The notes: a model not told the origin generated them from the letters alone. A DNA stretch of 50,363 nt from Clostridia bacterium (GCA_017429695.1 JAFROK010000057.1:1-50363); one strand, 5' to 3'. Counted from the first letter of the stretch, positions 39,833 through 48,775 are shown. Made by a program: numbers and translations.

Positions 39833-41408
39833 ACTCTGTAACCAGATTGAAGAAGCCAATAGTGTTGTCGTTTGTGTGGATCACGATGGTGCCGTCCGGG
39901 TTCCATTCAATGCCCGGCAGGAAGGCGCGGCTGTAGGGCGTGCCTGCCGCAATGTTCAGGCTGATCGTATTCGCCGGTAACGCCACATGCCGGAGTTCCA
40001 TCGTGTCCGGTTTCAGCAGGTAAAGTTCCATCGAACCATCGTTGCCTCCTGCCAGGTACGGTCTCACCGCCAGGAGCGCCTGCTGTCCGTCCGGGGACAT
40101 GCATACATTGAGGATCGTCGGTGTGGGATTCCGCATTTCTTCCGCCGGATCGATTCCTTCCGGCACCTCCGGGGAAAGGCTGAACGCCAGCGCCTGGACA
40201 TATATCAGGAAATCCTGAGCAGGGACCATTTCCATGTCTTCAACAGCATCTCCGGTTTTCCGCATGTACCATGCATCAAACAGGGTGCCTTCATCCGGAT
40301 GGAAGCGCAGCAGGTTGATGCGATTCATGGCCATAAGCGGCGCTGAATACATGCTGCTGACCTCTTCGGCCACTGAAACCGCTTCCGCGGACGTTGTTTT
40401 CATATTACGGGCAACCATCAGGCCGTATCCGGTGGCAGGGGAATAAACAAAGCGCGATGCGCCGATTGCACCGGGAATCATGGTCGACAGGACATCCGCC
40501 GTCCATTTCTCCCCGGAGGGCCTGAAGCGGATCAGCACAATTCCGTTCATCCTGTTGTTTCCCGAACCGTAAATACCGGACAGGAACCAGCTGCCGTCCG
40601 CCGCTTCCACCAGGTTGGAGCCGGAGGCCGGCTGGTAACCTGTGTCCTGGCGGTACGGAGTTCTGCAGAGGATTTCCCGGCTGCCGTCCGCTGTAGCAGT
40701 GCGGCAGAAGCACAGATATTTATTTTCGTTTTCCTTTCTTACGACCAGGTAATACACATACTGCCCGTCCCGGCTCATGGCACTCAGCCACATATATCCG
40801 TAATTATCATCGGCGGGTTTCTGGCCATAGCTTTCCGCCATCCAGATTTCATTTGAAACGGTATCAATCACCGGAACGCATCTGGATGCAGGACTCATTT
40901 CCAACGCAAAATGGTATTCGCTCAGGGCCACATAGCGGCCGTCCTCCGACCAGGACAGGCCGTTCACACCGGGGAAACTGGTCAGAAGGCTTTTGAACTT
41001 ATCCAGATACTGGTTCGGATCCCCGGCGCCGAATTCCAGGTTTTCCGCCACCGGGATCATCTCCCCGTCCCGGACCAGGCAGAGATGATATACCGTTTTA
41101 GTCGAGGGTACAGATTTCCTGCTTTTCCTGCCCGGAAGGGAACTGTTCACTTTTGAATTCTTTTCCTGCGCCTTTTCCTGGGCTGCCGCAATCTCTTCTT
41201 CGGTCAGCGGCACTTCCTCCACGGTATATGTCAGCATCGTTTTCCCGTCCGGGGAGATACCGAGGTATTCCCTTGGCTGCAGCGCTTCGCCCGCCATTTC
41301 CGCCGGCAGTACGACCGGGCTTTCTACCGGCTTCAGGCGCAGCGTCTCCGCTCCCGCGGCGGAATAAAGCAGCAAAGCCGCCAGGATCAGACAGCATAAC
41401 CGTTTCAT
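39831..41408 (-). CDS. Secreted beta-propeller-like protein
   Basis: This 525-residue exported protein has signal peptide MKRLCCLILAALLLYSAAGAE. The rest has spaced blade-like motifs (YLGISPDGKTMLTY; LSWSEDGRYVALSEY; LSAMSRDGQYVYYLV; VCMSPDGQQALLAV; IEWNPDGTIVIHT), the S/N-x-DG strand pattern of TolB/WD40-like propellers. An inserted charged loop (about residues 74-98) is present. Ligand unknown. Its ATG overlaps the PAP2 stop (ATGA), so translation is coupled. Confidence 0.7.
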   Translation of the reverse strand: MKRLCCLILAALLLYSAAGAETLRLKPVESPVVLPAEMAGEALQPREYLGISPDGKTMLTYTVEEVPLTEEEIAAAQEKAQEKNSKVNSSLPGRKSRKSVPSTKTVYHLCLVRDGEMIPVAENLEFGAGDPNQYLDKFKSLLTSFPGVNGLSWSEDGRYVALSEYHFALEMSPASRCVPVIDTVSNEIWMAESYGQKPADDNYGYMWLSAMSRDGQYVYYLVVRKENENKYLCFCRTATADGSREILCRTPYRQDTGYQPASGSNLVEAADGSWFLSGIYGSGNNRMNGIVLIRFRPSGEKWTADVLSTMIPGAIGASRFVYSPATGYGLMVARNMKTTSAEAVSVAEEVSSMYSAPLMAMNRINLLRFHPDEGTLFDAWYMRKTGDAVEDMEMVPAQDFLIYVQALAFSLSPEVPEGIDPAEEMRNPTPTILNVCMSPDGQQALLAVRPYLAGGNDGSMELYLLKPDTMELRHVALPANTISLNIAAGTPYSRAFLPGIEWNPDGTIVIHTNDNTIGFFNLVTE

Positions 41409-42358
41409 TTATCTTTCCTCCCCTTCGTTCCAAAATGCCTGATGCACCACGGGAAAAGGAATGTCACATAGAACATCTGGAGGAAGCATGTCAGGATCGT
41501 TCCCGCTGCGCCGGGGATCCACTTTTTGAGCAGCGGCATCAGCACCAGGCTGACCGCATAGTAACTGAGCAGCCCGGTGGCAAACCGTGTGACCCTCGCC
41601 GCCATGGGAACGTCCGTTGAGAAACCCACAAACCTTCTTTCCAGCACCCAGCCGGCAAAAAAGCCGATACACCATCCGACGCCTTTGTAGGTATCATTTG
41701 CCATTTTCTGGCCGTCCACCAGCAGCTTCCCTGCCGCGTCGTAGTCTTCAGGATAATGTTTCACCGCGGCAAACACCGCCACGGCGGCGGCAATGGCAAT
41801 TCCGATGCACATCACCGGGATATCCTTGCCGGGGTGCGCGTCGACCCACTTCAGCAGCCTGCCGATGAGCCACATGACCAGCAAACCGCTCCCCGCGCCG
41901 ATCAGGATATCCTGGGGCGTATGCACACCGAGGAAGTTCCGGCTGAAGGCGATCAGCACGACAATCAGGCCGAGGACGATCCGCAGCAACCGGGGCAGCT
42001 CCTTCCGGATGGCCCCGCCGCCGTACAGGGATGCGGCATTCACGCTGTGGCCGCTGGGGAATGAGTAGCCTGTGGCCTCTGCCATGGCTTCGCTGTTGGG
42101 AATAATGCGGGGATCCCGGATCCAGGGGCGATAGGCGCAGACCGTTACCTTCAGCAGCCCGTTGAGGACCCGGTTGCCGCTCCAGCCCATCAGGAGGTAA
42201 TTGCCGAATTCCTTGCTGACGCACCAGTAGATCACCCCGATGATGATCAGCACAACATTCATTTCCCCGATGAAACTCATCTTCAGGAAAAAATCCGTGA
42301 GGAAAGCGCCTGCGCCTTCCCTGAACTCCTGAAGCGCCAGAAGAATATCAATATCCAT
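41405..42358 (-). CDS. PAP2-family membrane phosphatase
   Basis: This 317-residue integral membrane protein carries the PAP2 signature: KVTVCAYRP (KxxxxxxRP), YSFPSGHS (PSGH) and SRNFLGVHTPQD (SRxxxxxHxxxD), with several membrane helices before and after. It removes phosphate from lipid phosphates such as undecaprenyl pyrophosphate or phosphatidate. The start at MDIDILLALQ follows GGAGGTGC. It is the first gene of an operon with the secreted propeller protein. Confidence 0.9.
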   Translation of the reverse strand: MDIDILLALQEFREGAGAFLTDFFLKMSFIGEMNVVLIIIGVIYWCVSKEFGNYLLMGWSGNRVLNGLLKVTVCAYRPWIRDPRIIPNSEAMAEATGYSFPSGHSVNAASLYGGGAIRKELPRLLRIVLGLIVVLIAFSRNFLGVHTPQDILIGAGSGLLVMWLIGRLLKWVDAHPGKDIPVMCIGIAIAAAVAVFAAVKHYPEDYDAAGKLLVDGQKMANDTYKGVGWCIGFFAGWVLERRFVGFSTDVPMAARVTRFATGLLSYYAVSLVLMPLLKKWIPGAAGTILTCFLQMFYVTFLFPWCIRHFGTKGRKDK

Positions 42359-42432
42359 GTCCTGCACCTCCAAGGGCTGTTTTTTTGTCTTGCTTCCGGG
42401 CACATTATAGCATACGGCCGCGGCTGCTGTCC

Positions 42433-42457
42433 ATGTGGAACGTAGGGGACAGTCCCC
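42433..42457. repeat. Half copy of the GGAACGTAGGGGAC repeat
   Basis: Contains ATGTGGAACGTAGGGGACAG but no matching second arm. The region 42359-42478 holds no gene. Confidence 0.55.
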
Positions 42458-42478
42458 AATGGCATTAAGCTACTTAAC

Positions 42479-42880
42479 TTAACAGGCAGGCCAGGAATAT
42501 ACAAGGTCAGGTACAAGGTCAGGTACAGGGTCAGGTACAGATTTGTATCGGTCCCGCGTCAGGTAAAACAGCCTGTACGACGCCGGCTTGCAGTTTCCCT
42601 CCCCCGGGACGAAGTCGATGAAGCCCATTTCCTTCAGGGTTTCCCTGGCTTTCAGGATGCTGCGCTTGTCGATGGCGCTCTTGAGCTTCAGCTCTTCGAC
42701 GGAGACCGGGAAGAAGCCATCCGGCCATTCCCAGGCGCCGGTGGACGGGTTCCTTTTCTGCCGCTCATTGGCGCAGGCAAACAGGGTATGCCAGAGGAAC
42801 CTTGCTTCCCGCGGGAGGCAGGTTTTCTGGACCGTGTCGTAGATTGCCCGGAATTCGTTCATTGGATTGATCTGGCACAT
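42479..42880 (-). CDS. DnaD-like phage replication protein, N-terminal part
   Basis: This 133-residue protein resembles the winged-helix N-terminus of phage replisome organisers (FRAIYDTVQKTCLPREARFLWHTLFACANERQK; FFPVSVEELKLKSAIDKRSILKARETLKEMGFI). The second domain is replaced by a tetrapeptide repeat (VPDP VPDL VPDL) coded by three 12-bp DNA repeats at 42503-42538, then VYSWPAC. It is probably a truncated phage gene or a short regulator. The start at MCQINPM is tentative, with only AAAGAAAG upstream. Confidence 0.5.
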   Translation of the reverse strand: MCQINPMNEFRAIYDTVQKTCLPREARFLWHTLFACANERQKRNPSTGAWEWPDGFFPVSVEELKLKSAIDKRSILKARETLKEMGFIDFVPGEGNCKPASYRLFYLTRDRYKSVPDPVPDLVPDLVYSWPAC

Positions 42881-43040
42881 GGTTTCGCGCTTTCTTTGCT
42901 TTTTGTTCCCATTGTTGTTTCTTGCTTTTTCTTGTTTGTTCCCGTTTGGGAGCTGCATCTGTTTCGGAAAGGCGAAGGGCCTGCGTCCTTCGCCTCTGCC
43001 GGGACTATATCATTTTGGCCCCGGGTCTGTCAACAGGGGG

Positions 43041-43799
43041 TCAGCCGTTTCCGCCTTCCTCGGCATCGGTATAGACATCGAAATAGACAATGCGGACCAT
43101 CGGGCTGGTCTGGACGCCAAACTTGATGCGCCAGGTCATTTCCGCAAAGGCCTCGGAATAGTTCAGGTCAAAAACGTTTTTGTTGTCATAGCTGTCCGTA
43201 TAGGTGTCGTAATAATGGGTCAGGAATTCGTTATTGCCCTCGTTGACGGGATAGAGCAGGGTGTATTCTTCATACACCTGGGGACACACTTCCGCCAGGA
43301 AGGGATATTCCACCTTCCGGTCCAGCTCCTCGCGCCAGGCCACCAGGGCGTCCTCATCCCCGGGAACGTCGTGGGATCCGCTGTCTTCGTCATCGCCCAC
43401 ATATTCGTTGGCAACTTCGAAGAAACCGCTGGCGGCATTTTCATACAGGATCACATTGCCGTTGAAATCGAACGCCACGTCGCCGTAGCAGTAGTCCCCG
43501 TCCTCATCGCCGTCCTTGGCATAGACGATCCAGGTGCCTTCCTCCCAGGGCTCCGCTTTGAAATAAGCGATGTCGAAATCAAAGCCCAGGTAGTCCAGGG
43601 CGAAGATCTCCTTCGCGTATTCCACGGCCTCCTCCGCGGTTTTGACGGGCCGCACATTCAGCGTGCCCTCAAAGGACGGGATCGGCGTCAGCACCGCCTC
43701 AGCGGTTCCCTCCTCCGGAATGACGGGCAGCTCAGCCGCCGCAGCGCCGACGCCCAGCAGCATTACCAGCGCCAGCATCCAGGCAAATACCTTCTTCAT
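43041..43799 (-). CDS. Secreted acidic protein of unknown function
   Basis: This 252-residue exported protein has signal peptide MKKVFAWMLALVMLLGVGAAAAE. It is very acidic (GDEDGDYCYGDVAFD; YVGDDEDSGSHDVPGDED) with a PepSY-like opening (VRPVKTAEEAVEYAKEIF) and a tyrosine-rich C-terminal half. It may bind calcium or a cell-wall ligand; no family is recognised. The ATG at 43799 is preferred because GGAGG is 11 bases away, versus only two for the ATG at 43808. Confidence 0.65.
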   Translation of the reverse strand: MKKVFAWMLALVMLLGVGAAAAELPVIPEEGTAEAVLTPIPSFEGTLNVRPVKTAEEAVEYAKEIFALDYLGFDFDIAYFKAEPWEEGTWIVYAKDGDEDGDYCYGDVAFDFNGNVILYENAASGFFEVANEYVGDDEDSGSHDVPGDEDALVAWREELDRKVEYPFLAEVCPQVYEEYTLLYPVNEGNNEFLTHYYDTYTDSYDNKNVFDLNYSEAFAEMTWRIKFGVQTSPMVRIVYFDVYTDAEEGGNG

Positions 43800-44056
43800 A
43801 TTCTTCATATCCTCCGCTCCCTTCTTCCGCCCTTCTCCGGGGCGCTCTGCTTAATATACGAATATCACAGCCGGTCTGTTCCCTTATTCTACCCCAAAGG
43901 GCCGGCTTTTGTCGACCTTTTTGCGCGTTTTCGGCATGATTTTCAGAAAAGTTGCACAGAAATGAGCGGATATGAGCGGTTTTGCACCGGGACCCACCCC
44001 GCCTTTGTGATATGGTATGCTTGGCAAAAGACAAACGAAAAGAGGTGTTCCCCCCT

Positions 44057-44443
44057 GTGAAATCACCGCCCATTCTCCACGGCCTCCGGAGAAAGATGAC
44101 CAAGGAGGTCTTTGAGGAACTGGTTTCCCTCCAGTGTGAGCCGGACGAAATCCTCGGCTACATCGGAACCACGGAAGAAAAGCTCGACAGCTGGTGCCGC
44201 CGGGCGTATAAACGCCATCCCCTGGACGACATGATCCGCATGATCCGCCAGGACGGCCTGATCGCCATCCGCCGGGCATCCTTTGAGCTGCTGAAGAAAA
44301 GCGCCACCATCATCTCCCAGCAATACAACCGCTTCCTGCCCGGGGCAGGCGCGGAGGACCGCTCCCAGGCGGACGAGGCCATCCGGGCATTCACCGGCAT
44401 GATCAACGTCCCGGAGGACAAGGTCCGGGAGCTGTTCGAATAG
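44057..44443 (+). CDS. Phage terminase small subunit-like protein
   Basis: This protein of about 128 residues has an HTH-rich DNA-binding region (MTKEVFEELVSLQCEPDEILGYI; TEEKLDSWCRRAYKRHP) and a helical oligomerisation part (IRRASFELLKKSATIISQQYN), as in small terminase subunits. It lies directly upstream of the terminase large-subunit remnant. The start is uncertain: GTG at 44057 has AGAGGTG upstream, and an ATG at 44012 is possible. It is the first gene of the morphogenesis block. Confidence 0.7.
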   Translation: MKSPPILHGLRRKMTKEVFEELVSLQCEPDEILGYIGTTEEKLDSWCRRAYKRHPLDDMIRMIRQDGLIAIRRASFELLKKSATIISQQYNRFLPGAGAEDRSQADEAIRAFTGMINVPEDKVRELFE

Positions 44444-44456
44444 CGCCTTTTGTTCT

Positions 44457-45210
44457 TCAGCCGCTTTCACGGAAACAGAAGCAGGCCCTCCTGTGGTGGC
44501 GCCCGGGATCGGGCCACGAGCACGACCGGATCATGCTGGCCGACGGGGCGATCCGCTCCGGCAAGACCATCTCCATGATCCTCTCTTTTCTCGAGTGGAG
44601 CCTTTCCACCTTCCACGACAAGGATTTCATCATCGCCGGCGTGACCGGCGGCGCCCTGCGGCGAAACGTCCTGGAGCCGATGATCCGGATCCTGGAAACC
44701 TACGGGATCAGCCACGAGCTGAAGCGCACCGAATCGAAGCTGATCATCGGGTCGAACACCTACCACCTGTTCGGCGCCGACAAGGACAACGCCCAGGACA
44801 AGCTCCAGGGCATGACGGCGGCCGGCGCCGCGGAAATTCCCGCGACCAAGCTCTTCGGCCGCTCCCCGCAGGGATTCAACACGAACGGCGAATCGGACCT
44901 GAAAAACTATGCCGAAATGATCTCCGGCCTGCAGGAGCGGATGCTCCGCCCGGCGCTGGAAAAGCTGCTGCCGGTGATGGCCGTGAGCTGCTGGGGCTTC
45001 CGCCCGGACGACCTGGATATCGTCTTTGAACCCATTATCTCCCCCACTCCGAAGGAGCGGGCGGAGCTGATCGACCGCCTGTCCGGCTCCGTGATCGAAG
45101 CCTGGACCGCCGGGCTCATCACCCGGGAGGAAGCCGTGGAGGAGCTGAAGGCAAGAGGCGCCGAGCTCGGCGTCTGGAGCAAGCTGAGGGATCAGGAGAG
45201 CGAGGCCTGA
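44457..45210 (+). pseudogene. Terminase large subunit fused in frame to portal protein C-terminus
   Basis: The frame starts with terminase sequence (LSRKQKQALLWWRPG; Walker A DGAIRSGKT; YHLFGADKDNAQDKLQGM). At about 44825 it switches without losing frame to the C-terminus of a DUF1073-type portal (ATKLFGRSPQGFNTNGESDLKN; PTPKERAELIDRLSG). The terminase nuclease domain and about two thirds of the portal are gone. No normal start codon precedes the terminase homology; the first ATG is at 44533. The junction lies in a GC-rich repeat-like GGCGGCCGGCGCCGCGG, suggesting deletion by short homology. Confidence 0.85.
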
Positions 45211-45216
45211 GACCTG

Positions 45217-45897
45217 TTACGGTAATACAGACGGAAGCTCCCTGACATGGGCGCCGTCATTGATCAGCTCCCAGACGGGCAGCTGCGCCTTTCCCTCCCG
45301 GCTGTCAAACCGCAGGATCGCGATGCCCGTGAAGTGATAATGCATCGAGGCGCACAGATACGGAAACGGCAGGTTCAGCAGCCGCGCGGCCATCGCCACC
45401 GACGATCCCCCGTGGCTGAACAGTGCCACCGTGCTCCGGTTCTCCTTCATGCACCGGTAATACGCCCCGTCCCGCACATAGCCCAGGGACGCCATCCATT
45501 CGTCCGTTTTTACGGCTACCGCCAGGGCGGAATCCGTGACCCGGTTGTCAATGAACAGCGGATGCTCCGGCCAGTCCGTCCTTGTCAGGTCCCATCCGGT
45601 GCGGCTCAGCTCGTCCGCGATGTCCCAGGGATGTCCGTCGGAAAAGATTGGCTTTCCGCTTTTGCTGCCCCAATCCAGCTCGTGCATGAAATCCAGCACC
45701 TGCACCGGGCCCAGCTTCAGCCGCTTTGCGGTGATCTCCGCCGTCTCCAGCGCCCGGCCGTAGGGCGAGGAAAACACCTTTTCAATGCCCTCTCCCGCCA
45801 GCCGCTCCGCCGCCGCTTCCGCCTGCCGGATGCCCAGCGCCGTGAGGCAGTTCTTTTCATAGTTCGGCTCCCCGTGACGCACAAAAATAATTCGCAT
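45217..45897 (-). CDS. Histidine phosphatase family protein
   Basis: This 226-residue protein has the RHGE motif at residues 7-10 (IIFVRHGEP), SSPYGRALETAEI and FSHGGSSVAM with the second catalytic His. It is a phosphoglycerate-mutase-like phosphatase; substrate unknown. GGAGATC lies six bases before the ATG; a longer frame to 45948 has no such site. It lies opposite the phage fragments, so it is either host DNA caught between deletions or a cargo gene. Confidence 0.9.
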   Translation of the reverse strand: MRIIFVRHGEPNYEKNCLTALGIRQAEAAAERLAGEGIEKVFSSPYGRALETAEITAKRLKLGPVQVLDFMHELDWGSKSGKPIFSDGHPWDIADELSRTGWDLTRTDWPEHPLFIDNRVTDSALAVAVKTDEWMASLGYVRDGAYYRCMKENRSTVALFSHGGSSVAMAARLLNLPFPYLCASMHYHFTGIAILRFDSREGKAQLPVWELINDGAHVRELPSVLP

Positions 45898-46021
45898 ATG
45901 ATCTCCGTTCCTTTCTGAAGTGAACCCATCATACCATGATTGCACCATTCTGTCATCCTGAACGCAGTGAAGGATCTCATTCCCGGAGCTGCAAAAGAAC
46001 GACCCTTTTTTGAGGTGAAGT

Positions 46022-46348
46022 ATGCATTACTATGGAACCCGCCTGTCAGAAAATATATCGCGCAGAGATCCTGAAGGGTACCTGCTGTGCCTGAACGTTC
46101 CCGTGGCTCGCACCGGCACCCAGGAATACATGCCGGAAGAACTAGGCCTTGGATCCGGCGCCTCGCCGGTGCCGGTTTACCGGCCGGAGGAGGAAGTCTT
46201 CTCCCCGGAAACCATCGCTTCCTTCGAAGGCATGCCGGTGACCAACGACCATCCGCCGGACAGCGTCAACGCCGGCAACATTCCATCAACGAAAACGGGT
46301 ATCCCGCCCCGACAGATGTCGTGGTCTGCCGGGTATGGGCCGCTGTGA
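46022..46348 (+). pseudogene. DUF2213 phage protein, N-terminal fragment
   Basis: The first about 85 codons match the N-terminus of DUF2213 phage proteins (TRLSENISRRDPEGYLLCLNVPVARTGTQEYM; VFSPETIASFEGMPVTNDHP). After VNAGN the frame reads unrelated residues and stops; from there the downstream head-tail adaptor is in another frame. TGAGGTG precedes the ATG. In intact phages DUF2213 is a structural or protease-like gene near the portal. Confidence 0.75.
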
Positions 46349-46731
46349 CGGACGCTGGAAACCAGCACTACCGGGCTGCCGATGTCATGAACACCGAGGC
46401 TGTCATCAACTTCACCATCCGGTACCAGGAGGACATCAAGCCCGGGATGTGGGTGCGCTTTCAGGGAGATAAATGGAACATCTCAACTCTGGGCGAGTAT
46501 AGCTTCAAGCGCACCTATCACTCCGATCGCTCCGGAACCCTGACGCTGCCGGAATACGTCTACGCCACATACAACGAGCTGATGAAAAATGGCTGGCGGA
46601 TGAAGGAAATCGACGAAATGGATATGCTGGGTTTCCTGCGCCTGCGGGCATGGGACGCCCAGCGGGAACATGAAAAGAAAAAACCCCGGCAACGCTTCAT
46701 TGATGAAGTCTGGCCGGGGGTGAAACCATAA
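46282..46731 (+). pseudogene. Head-tail adaptor fused in frame to tail assembly chaperone-like protein
   Basis: Codons from about 46291 encode a head closure/adaptor protein (VWAAVTDAGNQHYRAADVMNTEAVINFTIRY; PGMWVRFQGDKWNI). At about 46515 the frame becomes a tail assembly chaperone-like sequence (LTLPEYVYATYNELMKNGWRMKEIDEMD; RQRFIDEVWPGV). No start codon of its own lies at the front, and the piece abuts the DUF2213 fragment in another frame. The whole is 150 codons and ends two bases from the convergent VanZ stop. Confidence 0.75.
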
Positions 46732-46732
46732 T

Positions 46733-47224
46733 TCAGTTTTTCTTTTCTGCTTTCATTAACAGGAGTGTCAGAAGCGAGCCAATGATTACGCCTGCACTGT
46801 TCAGAATAAAGTCTTCAATATCGCAGATACCGCGATGAGTGAGAAGTTGCAAGAGCTCAATTGCAAGCGATAGGCCTATTCCCGCCACAGATAAGGTCAT
46901 GAAACTGAGTCTTTTCTGCAGGATACCATAAAGCAAAATGGGAAACGGAATGAACATTACGATGTTTGTAATGTAGTCAAACAACATGGCATTGCCGTCT
47001 GGCTGAAAAGGTATAAGGTTGATTCTTGTCTCCATGACGGGCGTTCTGGAAAGCCATGTAACATAGAGCAGGCTAATGCCCCATACGCACATGCAAACAA
47101 TGCTGTAACATCGTATGATCCGCTTCTGTGTAAAGTGAAACACGAGGAACGTAATTCCCACAAAAAGCAGGATGAATACAGGAAAGACAGCTGGTTCACT
47201 GAAAAAACGAAGGATCATTTCCAT
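46733..47224 (-). CDS. VanZ-like membrane protein
   Basis: This 163-residue protein has four to five membrane helices. The VanZ pattern is visible: YVTWLSRTPVMETRINLIPFQP, NIVMFIPFPILLYGIL and ELLQLLTHRGICDIEDFILNSAGVIIGSL. VanZ proteins are linked to low-level teicoplanin resistance or other envelope roles. A frame upstream to 47305 lacks protein-like content; the ATG at 47224 has AAGGA upstream. It is on the opposite strand to the phage genes on both sides. Confidence 0.85.
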   Translation of the reverse strand: MEMILRFFSEPAVFPVFILLFVGITFLVFHFTQKRIIRCYSIVCMCVWGISLLYVTWLSRTPVMETRINLIPFQPDGNAMLFDYITNIVMFIPFPILLYGILQKRLSFMTLSVAGIGLSLAIELLQLLTHRGICDIEDFILNSAGVIIGSLLTLLLMKAEKKN

Positions 47225-47325
47225 GCTATCCTTGCTGCACCTCCTCGTAATCCGGATTGCCCTGATGGGCCTGCCCATTATACCCCTGAACCCCTTATCT
47301 CGCAAGCAAAAGAAGGTGAATTCTC

Positions 47326-48072
47326 ATGGCTGAAACCCTGCGCGAACTGGTGGTCGCGCTGTCGCTGGACTCCAGCAATTTCACGCGCAATATGCGCTCC
47401 ATCAATCAGCAGATCAAGGAAGCCGAGTCCACCTTCCGTCTGGCTGGCGCTGGCGTGGAAAACTTCGAGAAGACCGTTGCCGGAACTGAAGCGAAGCTCT
47501 CCATGCTGGGAAATAAGCTGACCCAGCAGAACCGTGCTGTGGAGCAGTACAGCCGAGCTCTTGTTGCCGCCAACGATAAGCTGAAAGAGAACTATGATCG
47601 GCACAAAGATTATTCTGCCCGGCTGGAACAGGCGAAGGCCCGGCAGGAAGCCCTACGCTTCGAAGTTGAAACCTCCAAGGCAGCCTATGAACATTACCGG
47701 GATACCCTTGGGGAAACGGACTCCGCGACGATCGCCGCAAAGGCGAATCTGGAACGGTACCAGGAGGAACACGCTGAAGCGACCGCAGAGGTTACGAAAC
47801 TGGAGGGCCAGGTCAAAGCCCTGCAGAAAACCATGCAGAACAGCGCAGATGCCGCTTCCAAGGCTGCGACAGACCTGAACAACGCCAAGGCTGCTGCCCG
47901 GGAAACGGATGCGGAGATCAAAAAGCTGACGGAAGAACTGTACCGGATGACAAAGTTCCTGATCGCTGAAGACGACCAGGAGACGGATGAAGATCTGACC
48001 CTCGAGGAACGGGTCACCCGGCTGGAAAAGCGGGTGGCCATGCTGGAAGCATACGACGGTGCGGTCGGCTGA
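47326..48072 (+). pseudogene. Tape measure protein N-terminus fused to another phage protein's tail
   Basis: Residues 1-205 match the coiled-coil start of siphophage tape measure proteins (LVVALSLDSSNFTRNMRSINQQIKEAESTFRL). The coiled coil continues through KAAARETDAEIKKLTEEL. It then jumps in frame to about 45 residues that look like the C-terminus of a small tail or host-interaction protein (MTKFLIAEDDQETDEDLTLEERV). Intact tape measures are several times longer and have membrane segments, absent here. The ATG has AAAAGAAGGTG upstream, so a 248-residue protein may be made. Confidence 0.8.
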
Positions 48073-48078
48073 CCGCTT

Positions 48079-48113
48079 GGCCTTGCAGAAATAATCTGCA
48101 GGGCCACTTTTTT
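48079..48113 (+). terminator. Rho-independent terminator of the phage block
   Basis: GGCCTTGCAGA/TCTGCAGGGCC (one mismatch) with loop AATAA and a T run, seven bases after the stop. Confidence 0.7.
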
Positions 48114-48240
48114 CGTTTTGGGGAGAAATACAGTGCTATATCTTTCATTTCTAATCCTGTTTTTCTGATATGCACTGCTTTATCCTATAACCGTACCGAA
48201 TGACCGGTACATACGAAACGACAAAACGGAGGAAAGAAAA

Positions 48241-48429
48241 ATGCTGCGTCTGCTTGGTATCCTGACCCTGGGGAACATGATCTTTGGTAGCCATCGCTGC
48301 CATTGCCATCATCATCGCTATGGCGGACTGGGCAGAGGCCTTCTGCTCGGTGCGCTGATCGGACTGTTTGCAAGTCGTGCGAATCAGAATCGTACAGAAG
48401 AGTATGAAGGAGAGAACTACAATGGATAA
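48241..48429 (+). CDS. Small His-rich membrane-associated protein
   Basis: This 62-residue protein has a short hydrophobic start (MLRLLGILTLGNMIFG), then a metal-binding-like cluster RCHCHHHR, a Gly/Leu-rich helix (GLGRGLLLGALIGLFA) and a polar tail. Function unknown; the His/Cys cluster could bind Zn, Cu or Ni. CGGAGGAAAG precedes the ATG. It overlaps the next gene by eight bases, heading a micro-operon of three very short genes. Confidence 0.65.
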   Translation: MLRLLGILTLGNMIFGSHRCHCHHHRYGGLGRGLLLGALIGLFASRANQNRTEEYEGENYNG

Positions 48430-48622
48430 GAAACTGTACAACACGTGGATGACAATCACTGCTCTGGTGTTGGGAATCATTGGTCTTGCTTTTATTTTGG
48501 TATCGATTTTTGATTCTGGGGCAGGAAACTCCGTGCTTATCATAGGTTTGCTGTTCATTGTAGTTGGAAACCTTTTTAATGTGATTCGGATGCAACAGAA
48601 CAGGAAGAACCAGGAGGGATAA
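48422..48622 (+). CDS. Small two-helix membrane protein
   Basis: This 66-residue protein has two clear membrane helices (WMTITALVLGIIGLAFILVSIF and SVLIIGLLFIVVGNLFNVI) and a basic tail (RMQQNRKNQEG). The ATG lies inside the end of the His-rich gene with GGAGAG upstream, showing coupling. Function unknown. Confidence 0.65.
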   Translation: MDKKLYNTWMTITALVLGIIGLAFILVSIFDSGAGNSVLIIGLLFIVVGNLFNVIRMQQNRKNQEG

Positions 48623-48625
48623 TCT

Positions 48626-48775
48626 GTGTTTGAGTATAGGGTTGAAGTTTATGCTATTCGTCAGGCTGAAGCTGAAATGAACCGTATGGCTGCTGATGGC
48701 TGGCGTGTTGTTGCAGTTTCACCCAATATTGCTATGAGTCATGGATTGGTAGTGACTTTCGAACGGCAGAAATGA
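48626..48775 (+). CDS. DUF4177-like protein, GTG start
   Basis: This 49-residue protein reads VFEYRVEVYAIRQAEAEMNR, then AADGWRVVAVSPN and LVVTFERQK. It matches DUF4177, a small beta-alpha-beta protein of unknown role found with membrane proteins. It starts at a GTG three bases after the stop of the two-helix gene, with CAGGAGGG seven bases upstream. A terminator follows at 48823. Confidence 0.65.
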   Translation: MFEYRVEVYAIRQAEAEMNRMAADGWRVVAVSPNIAMSHGLVVTFERQK

